Below, piece after piece: positions 12,516 through 22,900 of a stretch of 64,000 nucleotides of DNA. Positions within the stretch are counted from its first letter, which is position 1. Each line of letters begins with the position of its first letter. The notes beneath the pieces were generated by a model, which ran no database searches, was not told the DNA's origin, and saw only the letters and a list, made by a program, of their open reading frames with translations. The translations under genes were made by a program, and so were the position numbers. Source of the DNA: Vanrija pseudolonga (taxonomy: Eukaryota > Basidiomycota > Tremellomycetes > Trichosporonales > Trichosporonaceae); NCBI RefSeq assembly GCF_020906515.1, contig NC_085850.1, positions 2,604,001-2,668,000 on the forward strand, written 5' to 3'.

Positions 12516-13397
12516 TCGGGGGCGCGTGGCGGTGCCGGGGGCATCGGGCGGCCGCTTACAACCGTGTGCGTGGGTTGTGATCACCGTGTGTGACTTCTCT
12601 ACAGGGCGAGTCGTCGTGGCCCGCGGTGCTGATAATGAACAGAAACCCAGAATGCGGGTGATCCGCCTCGTGCGAGCACCAAACGAGTAGTAGGAGTAGG
12701 ATGGCTACTCACGCTGCTGAATCTAAGAGAAACCAACAGGTCGTATATACGATCGAACGACGATCTCCTCGGACCAGCCGAAACGCCCTTTGATGTCGCC
12801 CAGCACTTGCCCGATCCTTGCGCGCTCGCTGGACCTGCTCCGCTCGTTCCATGTGACACGCCCTCCTCAGACGTCAGCCCGTCAATGCCGCAGATAATAA
12901 GACAAGAAGGTAGGTGCTCGCTGCAGCTCCCGCCATGGAGCAAGCACAACAGCATCGAGCGAGCACAACAAACGTGTACCTCTTCCTGACAGGTCGTTGA
13001 ATCTCGCAATAGGTTTGCTGCGTTTCTGCCCCGGGTTGTCTACGCGGGCGGAGCTCGGTACCAGGTAGCCGATGGCCCTCATGCAATCGATCTACCTGCA
13101 GTGGGGAGTACTTGCAGATCTTCTGGCGCGAAGAAGAAGACTTGTCTGCTTCTCCCTGGCGCGGGCTCCCGGCTCGCACACGCATGTCGGCTCGGCAGCC
13201 ACCTTCTCTGTCTCTGCCTTTCGCGCAGCTCTCCAGGCGCAAGAATGAGGCCTTCAAGGGGCAACCCGTCAGCGGCGCAGATGAACGCCATACCATCTCC
13301 TCCTCGCGACGATCCCACTCCGTAGTCATTGCCCCCACCCACCCACCCAACGTGACAATCGTGCATGCAGTCTATCCCACAACTATACCCCTACGCC

Positions 13398-14352
13398 CTA
13401 GAAGCCACCGCTACCGCTCAGTCCGACGCCCGAGACGCTGCCCGCCCCGCTCGAGGGCTTGCGGTGCCAGATGCCAGCGATGGCGCGCTCGCCGCGCCAC
13501 CACAGCCTGCCGACGCGCACCGCCTCGCGGGCGGTGATCTCGCCGAGGCCAAGCATGATGCCGTTGATGAAGGGAAGCACAAGGTTGATGCCGAGCGCCG
13601 CGAGGACCCTCCGGGCGGTCAGCGCGCCGTGGTTCGTGAAGATTGAGAGCGTGAGCGACGGGGGCTGCGTTGGGCCGCCGTTGTCTGCCGCGCCGGCGCC
13701 GACAGCGTGGCTCGTCTGCACGGGCAGACCTGTCGCCGTCGAGTGCTTCTCGTCCGAGACGTTGCGGTCCGGGCTGGACGCCGAGATGTCCTCCACCGAC
13801 GAGTGGGGCGCCGAGATCTCCTCCCACGTCTGCGAGGCGGGCGCCGACGCAGTCGGCGTAGGGCTGTCCTTGACGAGCTCCCACGCCTCGCGGACCTTGG
13901 ACGCCGTGTCGGCCGCCTTCTTGTGGTGCGGGCGGGGCGGCTCCTCGGCAAGCGCGGATGCGAGGCGCGTCTCGCGCTCGGCGCGCGCCGTCGCCTCCTT
14001 GGCAGCCGCGGCGGCCTTCTTGCCCTCGTCGGCCGTGGCCTTGGCGGCGGCAGCGGCCTCGTCCTCGTACTTTGCGCGCGTCGCCTCGGCCTTGGTGCGC
14101 GCCTCGGCCGCCTCGGCCTCCCACACGGCGAGGTTGGCCTCGTAGCTTGGCTTCCAGTCCTCGACCTCGAGCTCGGCGCCAGCAGCCTCAGCGGCGGCGG
14201 GCTCGGCCTCCGGCTCGGGAGCGGCGGGCGCGGCAGCGCGCGGGGGCGCAGCCGGCATCGCGAACGAGCTGTTGAACGCGGCCTGCGGCGGTCAGTGGTG
14301 GCCTGGCGCCGGAGCTTACCGCGAGCGAGTCCTCGGCGTTGAAGTCTGACAT
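13398..14352 (-). CDS. MIM1: MIM1/TOM13-like mitochondrial outer-membrane import protein, N-extended
   Basis: The C-terminal third carries the MIM1/TOM13 signature: TARRVLAALGINLVLPF followed by INGIMLGLGEITAREAVRVG. It is a single membrane helix with small residues. In yeast this family inserts alpha-helical proteins into the mitochondrial outer membrane. Exons 14320-14352 and 13398-14282 with a 37-nt intron give 305 aa. That is far longer than yeast Mim1, which is about 113 aa. The extra N-terminal part is Ala/Glu/Lys-rich (EAEAAEARTKAEATRAKYEDE) and probably helical or coiled-coil, followed by a Ser/Thr-rich linker. Exon 1 codes only MSDFNAEDSLA. The gene is divergent from the ZUP1-like gene, with 256 bp between start codons. 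The family call rests on the signature helix; the role of the extension is unknown. Confidence 0.8.
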
Positions 14353-14608
14353 TGTTAAGTGGTCGGATGGAGGGACGGATGGAAAGTTGTGAATGGATTG
14401 TGTCGTTGCCGGTTGGTTGAAGGTGTCGTTGTCGACAAGGACGGAAGGGAATTCCTAATGCACGGTTGGACCGAAGACGCAATTTCGTGGGGCCCCAGTG
14501 AGTCAATCAATCAATCGACCAGCACAGGTCCAGGTAATGTTGACGTCTCTTGTCATCTCGGTCAGACTTTTGGTCATTGTCTCTCTCTCTCATCCAACTC
14601 GAACGACC
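14353..14608. promoter_or_regulatory. Shared divergent promoter of MIM1-like and ZUP1-like genes
   Basis: The 256 bp between the two opposed start codons must hold both core promoters. It is less GC-rich than the flanks and contains a CT run just before the ZUP1-like ATG. No specific operator was recognised. Confidence 0.5.
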
Positions 14609-16571
14609 ATGCCGACCTGCCCGGTATGCGACCAGGTCATTAACGCAGACGATACTGCCTTCGAGCATCATGTCAACGCACACTTTGACGGGAGTGCCCA
14701 ACCCGGCCAGCAGAACGGCACCGACGGCGGCAACTTCCTCCTGTCGCCGCCCCTGCCATCAGACGACGAGGTAGAGTTCCTCGGGCAAAGGTGCGCTGCC
14801 CAAGAAGCGATGGAACAAGCGCTAACATCGCTCCCAGCGCACCCGAGTCGCGCTGCTTCGTGTGCGCGACCGACCTCTCGTCCCTCAGCGAGACGGCGCG
14901 TAACGCGCACGTCAGCGACTGCCTAGGTTGGTCGCGTGCGCTGCGCCGATGCTGACGTGCAGACTCGGGAGGCGTGGATGCAGCACCCCAGAGAGACCGG
15001 TTAAGCCAAGACTCGGACTTCTATCTCGAAGACCCAGATACGCCGAACGACATCTCGCGGCATGTGGGGAAGGGCAGGAGGCTCGACGGCCTGTGGAACG
15101 GGGCGGTGCTCGCGTCTCTCAAGCCTGGTCGGGACAGGGAGGCCAAGGGCGACGACTGGTGTGTATAGAATTCGGAGTGCGCTGACCCCAGGTGGGACCC
15201 AATACGCGGCGGCGTGAAGCACGGCAACGTCCCCTCCAACTTCTCGCCAGGTGGGTAAAGAGTGTCGACGTGGTCCGCGGTGCAGAGCTGACTGGCGGCC
15301 AGGCCTCATCCCTGTCCTCCGTGACATGTTGCTCAAGGACGTGTCCAAGCGGCAGATCCGATCGGCCGTTCTGGCCTCTGGGGGCGTGCACATCAAGAGC
15401 AACTGGACTTTTGATGGCAGTGGGTGGTGACTTCGACATCCCGCATACCCAGCTGACGCGCCAGCCTGGGGGTGTGGCTATCGCAACGCCGAGATGGTCA
15501 TCTCGGCGCTCGTCTCTGAGCCGCCGTACCGCGAAGTCTTCCCCAACCCTGGCGTGAGGGCCATTCAGTCGTGGATCGAAGACGCGTGGCGCGCGGGTTA
15601 CGACCCAGAAGGGCGGTTCCAGCTGCAGGACAAGCTCCTCGGCACGAGGAAGTGGATTGGGACTTCTGGTGGGTTGAACGGGGCAGAAGTGTTGCAACAC
15701 CCCCATCGCTAACGCAGCTCAGATCTCTATGCCATGTTCAGCGCAAGAGGTGTGAGGTGCACACTGTGTGAGTCGAGGGTACCTGCTCCCGCTGACGGTC
15801 AGATGACTTTGACAAACCTGGCGGCAACAACGGATCCGACGAGCCAGCGTTTAAGCGTCTGCAGCGCTGGGTGAAGAACTACTTTGTGAGTCGACAACAT
15901 GATGCCCGCTATCGAGTCGGTTGGCTCCATGGTATCCAATCCGGCTGACCGCCGCCTAGGATGGTGACGACGGTGTGGGGCTCCCCGGCTCCGTGCGCAT
16001 CTCGACCCAGCTGCCCGTGATCCTGCAGGTGAGTACGCAAGCGTGTGTGTGTGATCCGCGCTGAGTGATAGCACTCGGGCCACTCGCGTTCTATTGTGGG
16101 ATACGAAGAGACGGCCAAGGGCGACATCAACCTCCTCATCTTTGATCCAGCCAAGTGAGCTAGGCAGTTCCGCGCGCAGCTGACGCCAGAACCATCCCTA
16201 AGGACGTTCGATCGGCCGGCATCGAGCAAGTGCGCCAGTCTCGCAACGGGGTGTCGCGCAGCCCAACAGTGGTGCAGACGACGCTGTCGTCAGAGCCGGA
16301 CACGAGGGCTAGGGAGGGTGACGAAGCAGCAGAGCTGAGCGAGGACGATGAGGTTGGGCCTGGCGGCTGGGTACGCCGGCGCAAGCTGAGTCTGGGCAAG
16401 GGCAAGCAGGCGAGCAATAGCACTCTTCCCTCGTCTCTGGGCGTGTTCCGTGTCAACATGACCCGATTCAGCTCGCACACCAAGTACCAGGTGCTTGCGT
16501 TTACTGGTGGTTCATTGTTGACGCCAGAGGAGCGGCTGGCGCGCCAGACGCCGACTAGCACGATAAGCTAG
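14609..16571 (+). CDS. ZUP1: ZUP1/ZUFSP-type deubiquitinase (peptidase C78)
   Basis: Cysteine protease of the C78 family, which in ZUFSP/ZUP1 cleaves K63-linked ubiquitin chains in genome maintenance. Exons: 14609-14790, 14838-14926, 14963-15158, 15192-15250, 15303-15419, 15465-15668, 15723-15767, 15803-15885, 15960-16028, 16072-16154, 16190-16571 (502 aa). Two N-terminal zinc fingers are visible: CPVCDQVI..HHVNAHF (residues 4-25) and CFVC..AHVSDC, UBZ-like. The catalytic Cys is in WGCGYRN (C218). HSGHSRSIVGYE supplies the His (H352) and LLIFDP the Asp (D373). The Cys-His-Asp spacing matches human ZUP1 closely from memory (C360, H491, D512). FSARGVRCTLYDFDKP precedes the His block. The gene has ten introns of 33-74 nt, the most intron-rich here. 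A UFM1-specific protease is less likely because of the ubiquitin-binding fingers and because fungi mostly lack UFM1. Confidence 0.88.
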
Positions 16572-17540
16572 CGCCGTCAGCGCCAGCTGGCAGTGATGGT
16601 GCCATACAATTAGTGATGTTTGTCATATGTTTGTACGCATGTATATAGGTTGCATGGTGGTGGACCGGTGGGCATGGACTGGCTGGGGCTGCTGCTTGGG
16701 GCTAGCCGGGGGCCCGAGCTGACGATCGCGCTGAGTGAGCTCATTGGCGAGGTGCAACGTGCTTGATGGTAGCTTCGTGGGCTGCGGGAACAAAGCACAA
16801 ACATTGGGGGAGGGGGGATTGACGCGCGTGGGAGTGGGCACTGTAGGCACAGTGGGTTGTTGCCCACGCTCCGCCGTTATCTGTCGTGATAAGGTCCCCT
16901 CGCTCGGCCGCACTCCGCCGCCTTGGGCCGCACGCCGTCGTCATCGGGTCCGCAGCAGTCAGTTGTTTGTCTCGTTCCCGTCGGTATGCTGAGTGAGTCG
17001 AGTCACTGTCGCCACCACCCCGCGGGCCCTCGTACTGGGGAAGCAAGCATGCATGCATCCATCCTTCCATACATGTATGCATGCATGGCCGACTGACTCG
17101 ACTCACTTGTCGCCGCCACCACCTCGTTGTTGACGCCTCGCTATATTACCCGACCCGACCGGTCTTGTCAACACGCGCGCGATCACACCACGCCAAGGAA
17201 GGCGCCGGCCAGGGAAGACACGTTCGCCACCCACCCACTCACCCACTCACCCGGCCACCAGCCAGCCCTCACTACCCGGCCGGTCCACCCCACGCCGCCG
17301 CCGCCGTCGGGGCACGTCACGTCGACTAGACGACTAGACGCTGGCTGCATCTGCATCTCATTCTCCTCTTGCATTCTCCTTCTCGCGCATCGCATCGATC
17401 TCATTGCGTGCTTCGCGCCTTCTTCTCCTCCTCGCGCCACCACACCGCCCATCATCCTCATCCTCACCATCACTACTTGAGCGACCCCTCCCCATCCCTC
17501 CCTTGGCCCTCCCCACCACCCACCCACCGACGCCCCCGCA
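16572..17540. other. Intergenic region with hairpin and direct repeats
   Basis: No gene is supportable. The left part is the 3' end of the ZUP1-like gene. The right part (17150-17540) is CT/CA-rich and is probably the leader of the next gene. The middle holds the inverted and direct repeats listed separately. Confidence 0.6.
16998..17123. repeat. Direct repeats flanking a GCATGC hairpin
   Basis: TCGAGTCACTGTCGCCACC (16998-17016) and TCGACTCACTTGTCGCCGCC (17098-17117) are imperfect direct copies. Both continue into a CCACC-type end. Between them GCATGCATGCAT (17047-17058) faces ATGCATGCATGG (17077-17088), which can pair as a hairpin or cruciform. The block lies about 420 bp before the next ATG. 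It could be a paired regulator-binding site or the scar of a small insertion; neither is shown. Confidence 0.5.
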
Positions 17541-18308
17541 ATGCCGATCCCACCCCGCCCCGTCCCAGCCCACAACACGCGCCACCGCCGCCCCGGCACC
17601 GCCATCCCCCGCAAGTCGCTGTACGCGACGTCGCGCGCGGGCACGACACAGAGCCTCGTCGCCGACTCGCGCGCAGAGATGGCCTACCTGCCCCCGTTCG
17701 CATTCGGGCCGTCGAGCGCGCCAAACACGCTCAGCGGCATCCGGCTCATCTCGCGCACCGCGACGCCGGAGAGCAGCGCCGTCGCGGCCGCGCGCTCCGT
17801 CGGCGCCAGTCTCTCGCGCTCGCCGACGCCACCAGCCCCGGCAGCAGGAGCCAACGAGGTGCCGCTTGACGCCTTGATCGACGGGCGCGGACGGCCCAAG
17901 CGTACCGGCGCAGCCGCGGCGCTCGGCTTCGACTTTGTCCCCCGCCCGCAGGTGCTCGCGCTCGACGCCGACCAGCCGACGACGCCGACGCCAGCGGCGG
18001 CGCCTGCGCCCGCCAGCCCGCGCCCCTCGCTGTGGCAGTGGCGCACGCCCGAGACTGCGCCGTCGACGCTTGGGGAGCGGCCGGACGGCGCACTCAGCTC
18101 GCCCCCGACGCCTGCGCTCGAGCCCGTGCAGCCCCTGTCTGAGGACGAGGAGGACGACTGGGAGCACGTCGACCACGAGGACGACGCGGCCGTCATTGTT
18201 GGCGAGCTCGAGCTCGAGGACACGACGACCACGACGTCGTCCGACGCAGACGGAGACCGCGACAAGACGGTCGGCCACGAGTCGTACGCTGATGCCGTGC
18301 GCGCCTGA
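17541..18308 (+). CDS. Hypothetical acidic-tailed protein
   Basis: Single-exon frame of 255 aa that I do not recognise. The N-terminus is Pro/Arg-rich (PIPPRPVPAHNTRHRRPGTA), then PPFAFGPSSAPNTLSGIRLI. The middle is Ala/Pro/Thr low-complexity. The end is strongly acidic (SEDEEDDWEHVDHEDD, then VIVGELELED). The plus frame is preferred over an open minus frame because of this ordered acidic segment, a leader-like CT-rich upstream stretch, and ATG context CGCAATG. The protein is probably disordered. It converges on ARL5 with 347 bp between stop codons. Confidence 0.6.
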   Translation: MPIPPRPVPAHNTRHRRPGTAIPRKSLYATSRAGTTQSLVADSRAEMAYLPPFAFGPSSAPNTLSGIRLISRTATPESSAVAAARSVGASLSRSPTPPAPAAGANEVPLDALIDGRGRPKRTGAAAALGFDFVPRPQVLALDADQPTTPTPAAAPAPASPRPSLWQWRTPETAPSTLGERPDGALSSPPTPALEPVQPLSEDEEDDWEHVDHEDDAAVIVGELELEDTTTTTSSDADGDRDKTVGHESYADAVRA

Positions 18309-18655
18309 ACAATAGCAGCAGAAGCTGGGGTATGGGATCTGGAGAAGAAGAACACTGTGTATTTGTGCCGTCTATAGAGTCGACGTCGCTGTCGTCAAGC
18401 CATTATTATCTGTCAAACCAAACCAAATCAAGCCATTGTCAACACATTCAACCATCATTGTCAAACAAGAAACCTTCCTTAGACGCGTAGTAGTGTGTCA
18501 AGGTGTATGAAACCCCCGAAAATGCTGGAGAAATAAGGCAGCCGTACATGTTACATTTTGGCGTCGCGTACGGCGCGGTACGGACGTCGTGTCGTGCGTC
18601 GTCGTGAGGTGAGGTGTGAGGTGAGAGGTTGGCGAGGCTCGGCCGGCGCCGCGGC
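18309..18655. other. Convergent 3' region
   Basis: 347 bp between the stop codons of the hypothetical gene and ARL5. It contains AT-richer sequence with repeated TCAAACCAAACC-like motifs (18414-18430) suited to 3' UTR and poly(A) signals. No gene seen. Confidence 0.6.
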
Positions 18656-19333
18656 CTACTTTGCCGACAGCTTGGTCACGAGCCAGTCCATACCCTCGAA
18701 CAGTCCGAGGCCGGTGAGCGCGCTGCAGCCCATGATTTGCCACTCGCGCTCGCGGAGATCAGTGAGGCCGAGCCCTTCCGAGACCTGTGCGGGGGTCAGG
18801 CGTCCCTCGGACGCTGGCAGGTCCTGCTTGTTGGCCAGGACCAAGAGCAGGGCCGTCCGCAGTTCCTGCGCAAGCGTCAGACCTCTCCCATCTCACGTCA
18901 CCCACCTCGGCCTTGACCAGCTTCTGCAGCTCCTGCTTGGCGAGATTCAGACGCGCGGGGTCGTTCGAGTCGATGACGAGGATAATCGCCTCCGTCTCGG
19001 CAAAGTACTGGTTCCAGCTGGACCGCAGAGAGCTCTGGCCGCCGAGGTCGATCAGCCCGAACCGCACGCCTTTGTAGTCGTAAATCTCGTGGTTCGAGCC
19101 CACTGTCGGCGCCGACGCGACGACGCTGCCCATCGTGATACGGTACAGGATGGTCGACTGGTGTGTGAGCTCGTATTGGGATACGCTAGCTCACCTTGCC
19201 CGCATTGTCGAGACCCAGGATCAGGACCTTGGTCTCCTTGCGCGCGAAGAGGCGCGACCAGAGGGATGAGAATGTCACTGCGGGTCAGACCGCGGGCCGT
19301 GTGTGCGCGTCGCGTCCGAGACGTACCTCCCAT
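18656..19333 (-). CDS. ARL5: ARL5-type small GTPase
   Basis: ARF-like GTPase; ARL5 acts at the trans-Golgi in tethering and retrograde traffic. Exons 19327-19333, 19195-19277, 18906-19157, 18656-18865 give 183 aa, the family length. MGVTFSSLW carries Gly2 for possible myristoylation. Also visible are the P-loop GLDNAGKS, switch I PTVGSN, DLGGQSSLRSSW (ARL5 has the distinctive SLRSSW), NKQD, and a C-terminal SALTGLGLFEGMDWL. Exon 1 encodes only two codons and one base, a microexon start seen in other fungal ARF genes. The DxGGQ motif reads DLGGQ instead of the usual DIGGQ, a mild change. ARL8 or ARFRP1 are less likely because of the SSW segment and the C-terminal CALTG-like motif. Confidence 0.85.
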
Positions 19334-19901
19334 GACGACAGAACACTGGGTGGTTGGCGGAGGTCAAGCTGCAGGGTGAGTCGCTGTGTCACGCGTCGTC
19401 GACTTACGCGTGTGAAGCTTCCAGGATCGTCACGTTGCACGTTGTGGCTTGTTGTTGTCGTGGACCTCTTTGTGCTGACGCCAAAGTTGATAACCCGTCG
19501 CAACTGATACTGGACCACGTCCACAACATCTATCCGCGCATCAGCCAGGGTGACATGACGCAGCGGCCCGCGACGTCCGCCGACGACCACCCACCGGGCT
19601 TAACGGAACCAAATATTCCACGTGCCAAGCCGATGTCACTGATATTTTTCTAGATGAGCGAGTCGGCGCGCCCGGTCGGTGGGTGTGATGCGCAGGCAGC
19701 GGCAGGCAGAGGCAGCACCAGCGACTCATCTCGACGCACTGCGAGAAAGGAGCTTCCTCAACCACCCTCTCCCCAACCGGGACTACCCAGTCTCAAACCC
19801 CCCTTTGCTCACGCACCCAAACCCAAGAACCAGGGAATCAGCTCTCAGTGAGGACATGTCGGCGCGAGCTTCATGCCAGTAACTCACACCACCCCCCAGC
19901 G
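19334..19901. promoter_or_regulatory. Divergent promoter region of ARL5 and ADE6
   Basis: 568 bp between opposed start codons. A CCCCCCAG 3' splice site sits at 19892-19899, two bases before the ADE6 ATG, with GTGAGG at 19848 upstream. This suggests a roughly 50-nt intron in the ADE6 leader. No named operator (for example a Bas1-type site) was recognised with confidence. Confidence 0.45.
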
Positions 19902-22900
19902 ATGCTCGTTCTCCCCGGCTCCTCGGCCATCACGCCCACGCGCCGCGCTACCCTCCTCGCGGCGCTGCAGAAGGCGCTGCCCTCCATCACCTCGGTCGAC
20001 GCGGTGCACCTGCACCTCGTCAACCCGGTCGATGACAAGGCCGCGGGCGAGCTCGCGACTGCCGGCTCTGAGCCGCGCGGCATCCTCAACGAGCTGTTCG
20101 CGTACGGCGACGACGACCGCCTCGACTCGACCAAGGCGTTCCTCGACTCGGGCGTCGCCGAGGGCACCCTCGCCCTCTATGTCCTCCCCCGTGCCGGCAC
20201 CATCTCCCCCTGGAGCTCCAAGGCCACCGACATTGCCAAGCTCTGTCGCCTCCAGAACCACGTCGCGCGCCTCGAGCGCGGCGCGCTCTATCTTATCACC
20301 GCGCCCAAGGCGGTCACCCTCCCCGAGGTCGCGCCCGAGCTCCACCTCATCCACGACCGCATGACCCAGCTCATCCACACCAGCCTCCCGGACCCGACCA
20401 CCATCTTCCCTTCGTCGCACCCCACGCCCGACCCGCTGGTTACCGTTCCCATCCTCGGCGCTGCTGATCCGCTTGCGGTGCTTGGCGAGGCTAACGCTCG
20501 TCTCGGTCTCGCCCTCTCCGAGGAGGAGATCCCTTACCTCGTCGAGAGCTTCACCGCCGCTGGCCGCAACCCCACCGACGCCGAGCTCTTCATGTTCGCC
20601 CAGGTCAACTCGGAGCACTGCCGTCACAAGATCTTCAACGCCAAGTGGACCATTGACGGCAAGGACAAGGACAACTCGCTCTTCGGCATGATCCGCAACA
20701 CTGAGAAGTCGGTCAAGTCGCACGCCACCATCTCGGCCTACCAGGACAATGCTGCCGTCGTCGACGGCTTCAAGGCCCCCCGCTTCGCTGTTGACGGTGG
20801 CGCCGACAACAAGTACGCCGCCGGCGAGGAGAACGTCCCCATCCTCATCAAGGTCGAGACTCACAACCACCCCACGGCCGTCTCGCCCTACCCCGGTGCC
20901 GCTACCGGCTCGGGCGGTGAGATCCGTGACGAGGGTGCTACCGGCCGTGGCTCGCGCCCCAAGGCTGGTCTCGCCGGCTTCACCGTCTCCGACCTCCTCA
21001 TCCCTGGCAGCACCCAGCCCTGGGAGTCGGACATTGGTCGTCCCTCCCACATCGCCTCGGCTCTCGACATCATGATCGAGGCCCCTCTCGGTGCGGCGGC
21101 GTTCAACAACGAGTTCGGTCGCCCCGCCCTTGGTGGTTACTTCCGTACCTTCCTCCTGGAGGTCCCGGCCCCCAACGGCGAGCCCGAGTGGCGTGGCTAC
21201 CACAAGCCCATCATGATCGCTGGTGGTCTCGGTACCGTCCGCCCCCAGTTTGCCGTCAAGACTGGCCTCCACGCCGGCGACAAGGTCATCGTCCTCGGTG
21301 GCCCTGGTATGCTCATCGGTCTCGGTGGTGGTGCCGCTTCGTCCATGGCCAGCGGTGCTTCGTCCGCCGACCTCGACTTCGCCTCGGTTCAGCGTGACAA
21401 CCCGGAGATGCAGCGCCGCTGCCAGCAGGTCATCGACGCCTGTGTCAACCGTGGTGACAAGAACCCCATCGAGTCGATCCACGACGTCGGTGCTGGTGGT
21501 CTCTCCAACGCTCTCCCCGAGCTCGTCCACGACTGCGACCTCGGCGCCGTGTTTGAGATCCGTGATGTTCTCGTCGATGACCCGAAGATGTCGCCCATGG
21601 AGATCTGGTGCAATGAGTCGCAGGAGCGTTACGTTCTCGCTGTCAAGCCCGAAAACCTCCCCATCTTCGAGGAGCTCTGCAAGCGTGAGCGCTGCCCCTT
21701 CGCCGTTGTCGGCACCGCTACCAAGGAGGAGCGTCTTGTTGTGACTGACCGCCTCCTCGGCGACGAGCCCATCAACATTCCCATGTCTGTTCTCTTCGGC
21801 AAGCCCCCTCGCATGCACCGCCACGGTGACACCGTTCACCCCAGGCGCGACGCCTTCGACTCGTCGCTCAAGGCCTACGTCCCTGACGCACACCTCGCCA
21901 CCGCTGTCGACCGTGTCCTCCACCTCCCCAGCGTCGGCTCCAAGCAGTTCCTCATCACCATCGGTGACCGCTCCATCACGGGTCTCGTTACCCGTGACCA
22001 GATGGTAGGCCCCTGGCAGGTCCCCGTTGCGGACGTGGCCGTTACCCGCTCGGCCTTTGGCTTCGACGATGTCGTTGTCGGTGAGGCTATGGCCATGGGT
22101 GAGCGCACTCCCCTTGCCCTCCTCAACGCTGGTGCCTCGGCCCGCATGGCCGTCGCCGAGTCCCTCACCAACCTTGTCGCCGCCTCGGTCCCCGACCTTT
22201 CGGCCGTCAAGCTCAGCGCCAACTGGATGTCGGCTGCCTCGACTGAGGGCGAGGGTTCGCGCCTCTACGAGGCCGTCGAGGCCATCGGCATGGACCTCTG
22301 CCCTGCCCTTGGTGTCGGTATCCCCGTCGGCAAGGACTCGATGTCCATGTCGATGCGCTGGTCTGGCGAGCACGGCAAGCAGAACACTGTTACTGCCCCT
22401 CTCTCGCTCATCGTCACTGCCTTTGCCGCCGTCGACAACGTCGAGCGCACCTGGACCCCCGCGCTCCGCACCGACGCTGGCGAGTCTGTCCTCGTGTTTG
22501 TTGACCTTGCCCGCGGCAAGCAGCGTCTGGGTGGTTCGGCCGTCGCTCAGGTCTTCAAGCAGCTCGGCTCCGAGTCCCCCGATGTTGAGGACGCTGCCGA
22601 GCTCAAGGCCTTCCTCCACGCTGTCCAGGCTCTCAAGTCGACCGACACGGTCCTTGCTTACCACGACCGCTCGGACGGTGGTCTTCTCACCACTGCTGTC
22701 GAGATGGCCTTTGCCGGCCGCACTGGTGTCGAGCTCTCGGTCGACGCCATCAACAAGTCGGGCGACGTTGTTGCCGCCCTCTTCAACGAGGAGCTCGGTG
22801 CCCTCTTCGAGGTCCGCACTGCCGACCTCGGTGCCTTCACCGACGCCTTCGTCAAGGCTGGCTTCCCCACCCAGTCGATCCACTCGGTTGGTCGCGTCCT

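Larger units (their letters stand above)
9098..13397. other. 4.3-kb gene-free interval with SINE-like repeats
   Basis: Between the CoA-transferase and MIM1-like genes I can support no protein gene. The longest open frames (about 185 aa near 10318-10872 and 11123-11680) are Arg/Ser/Cys-rich, match no family I know, and overlap other frames of equal length. Base use is more mixed than in the genes, with CTG/CGG runs near 9930-9985. The one structured element is a pair of related repeats at 12191-12515. Upstream control sequence of the CoA-transferase gene must lie at the left end. A non-coding RNA cannot be excluded. Confidence 0.55.

Noticed and set aside
14609-16571. UFM1-specific protease (UFSP1/2) as an identity for the C78 peptidase
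   Set aside because: The N-terminal ubiquitin-binding-type zinc fingers and the HSGHS/FDP spacing fit ZUP1 better, and UFM1 is mostly absent in fungi.
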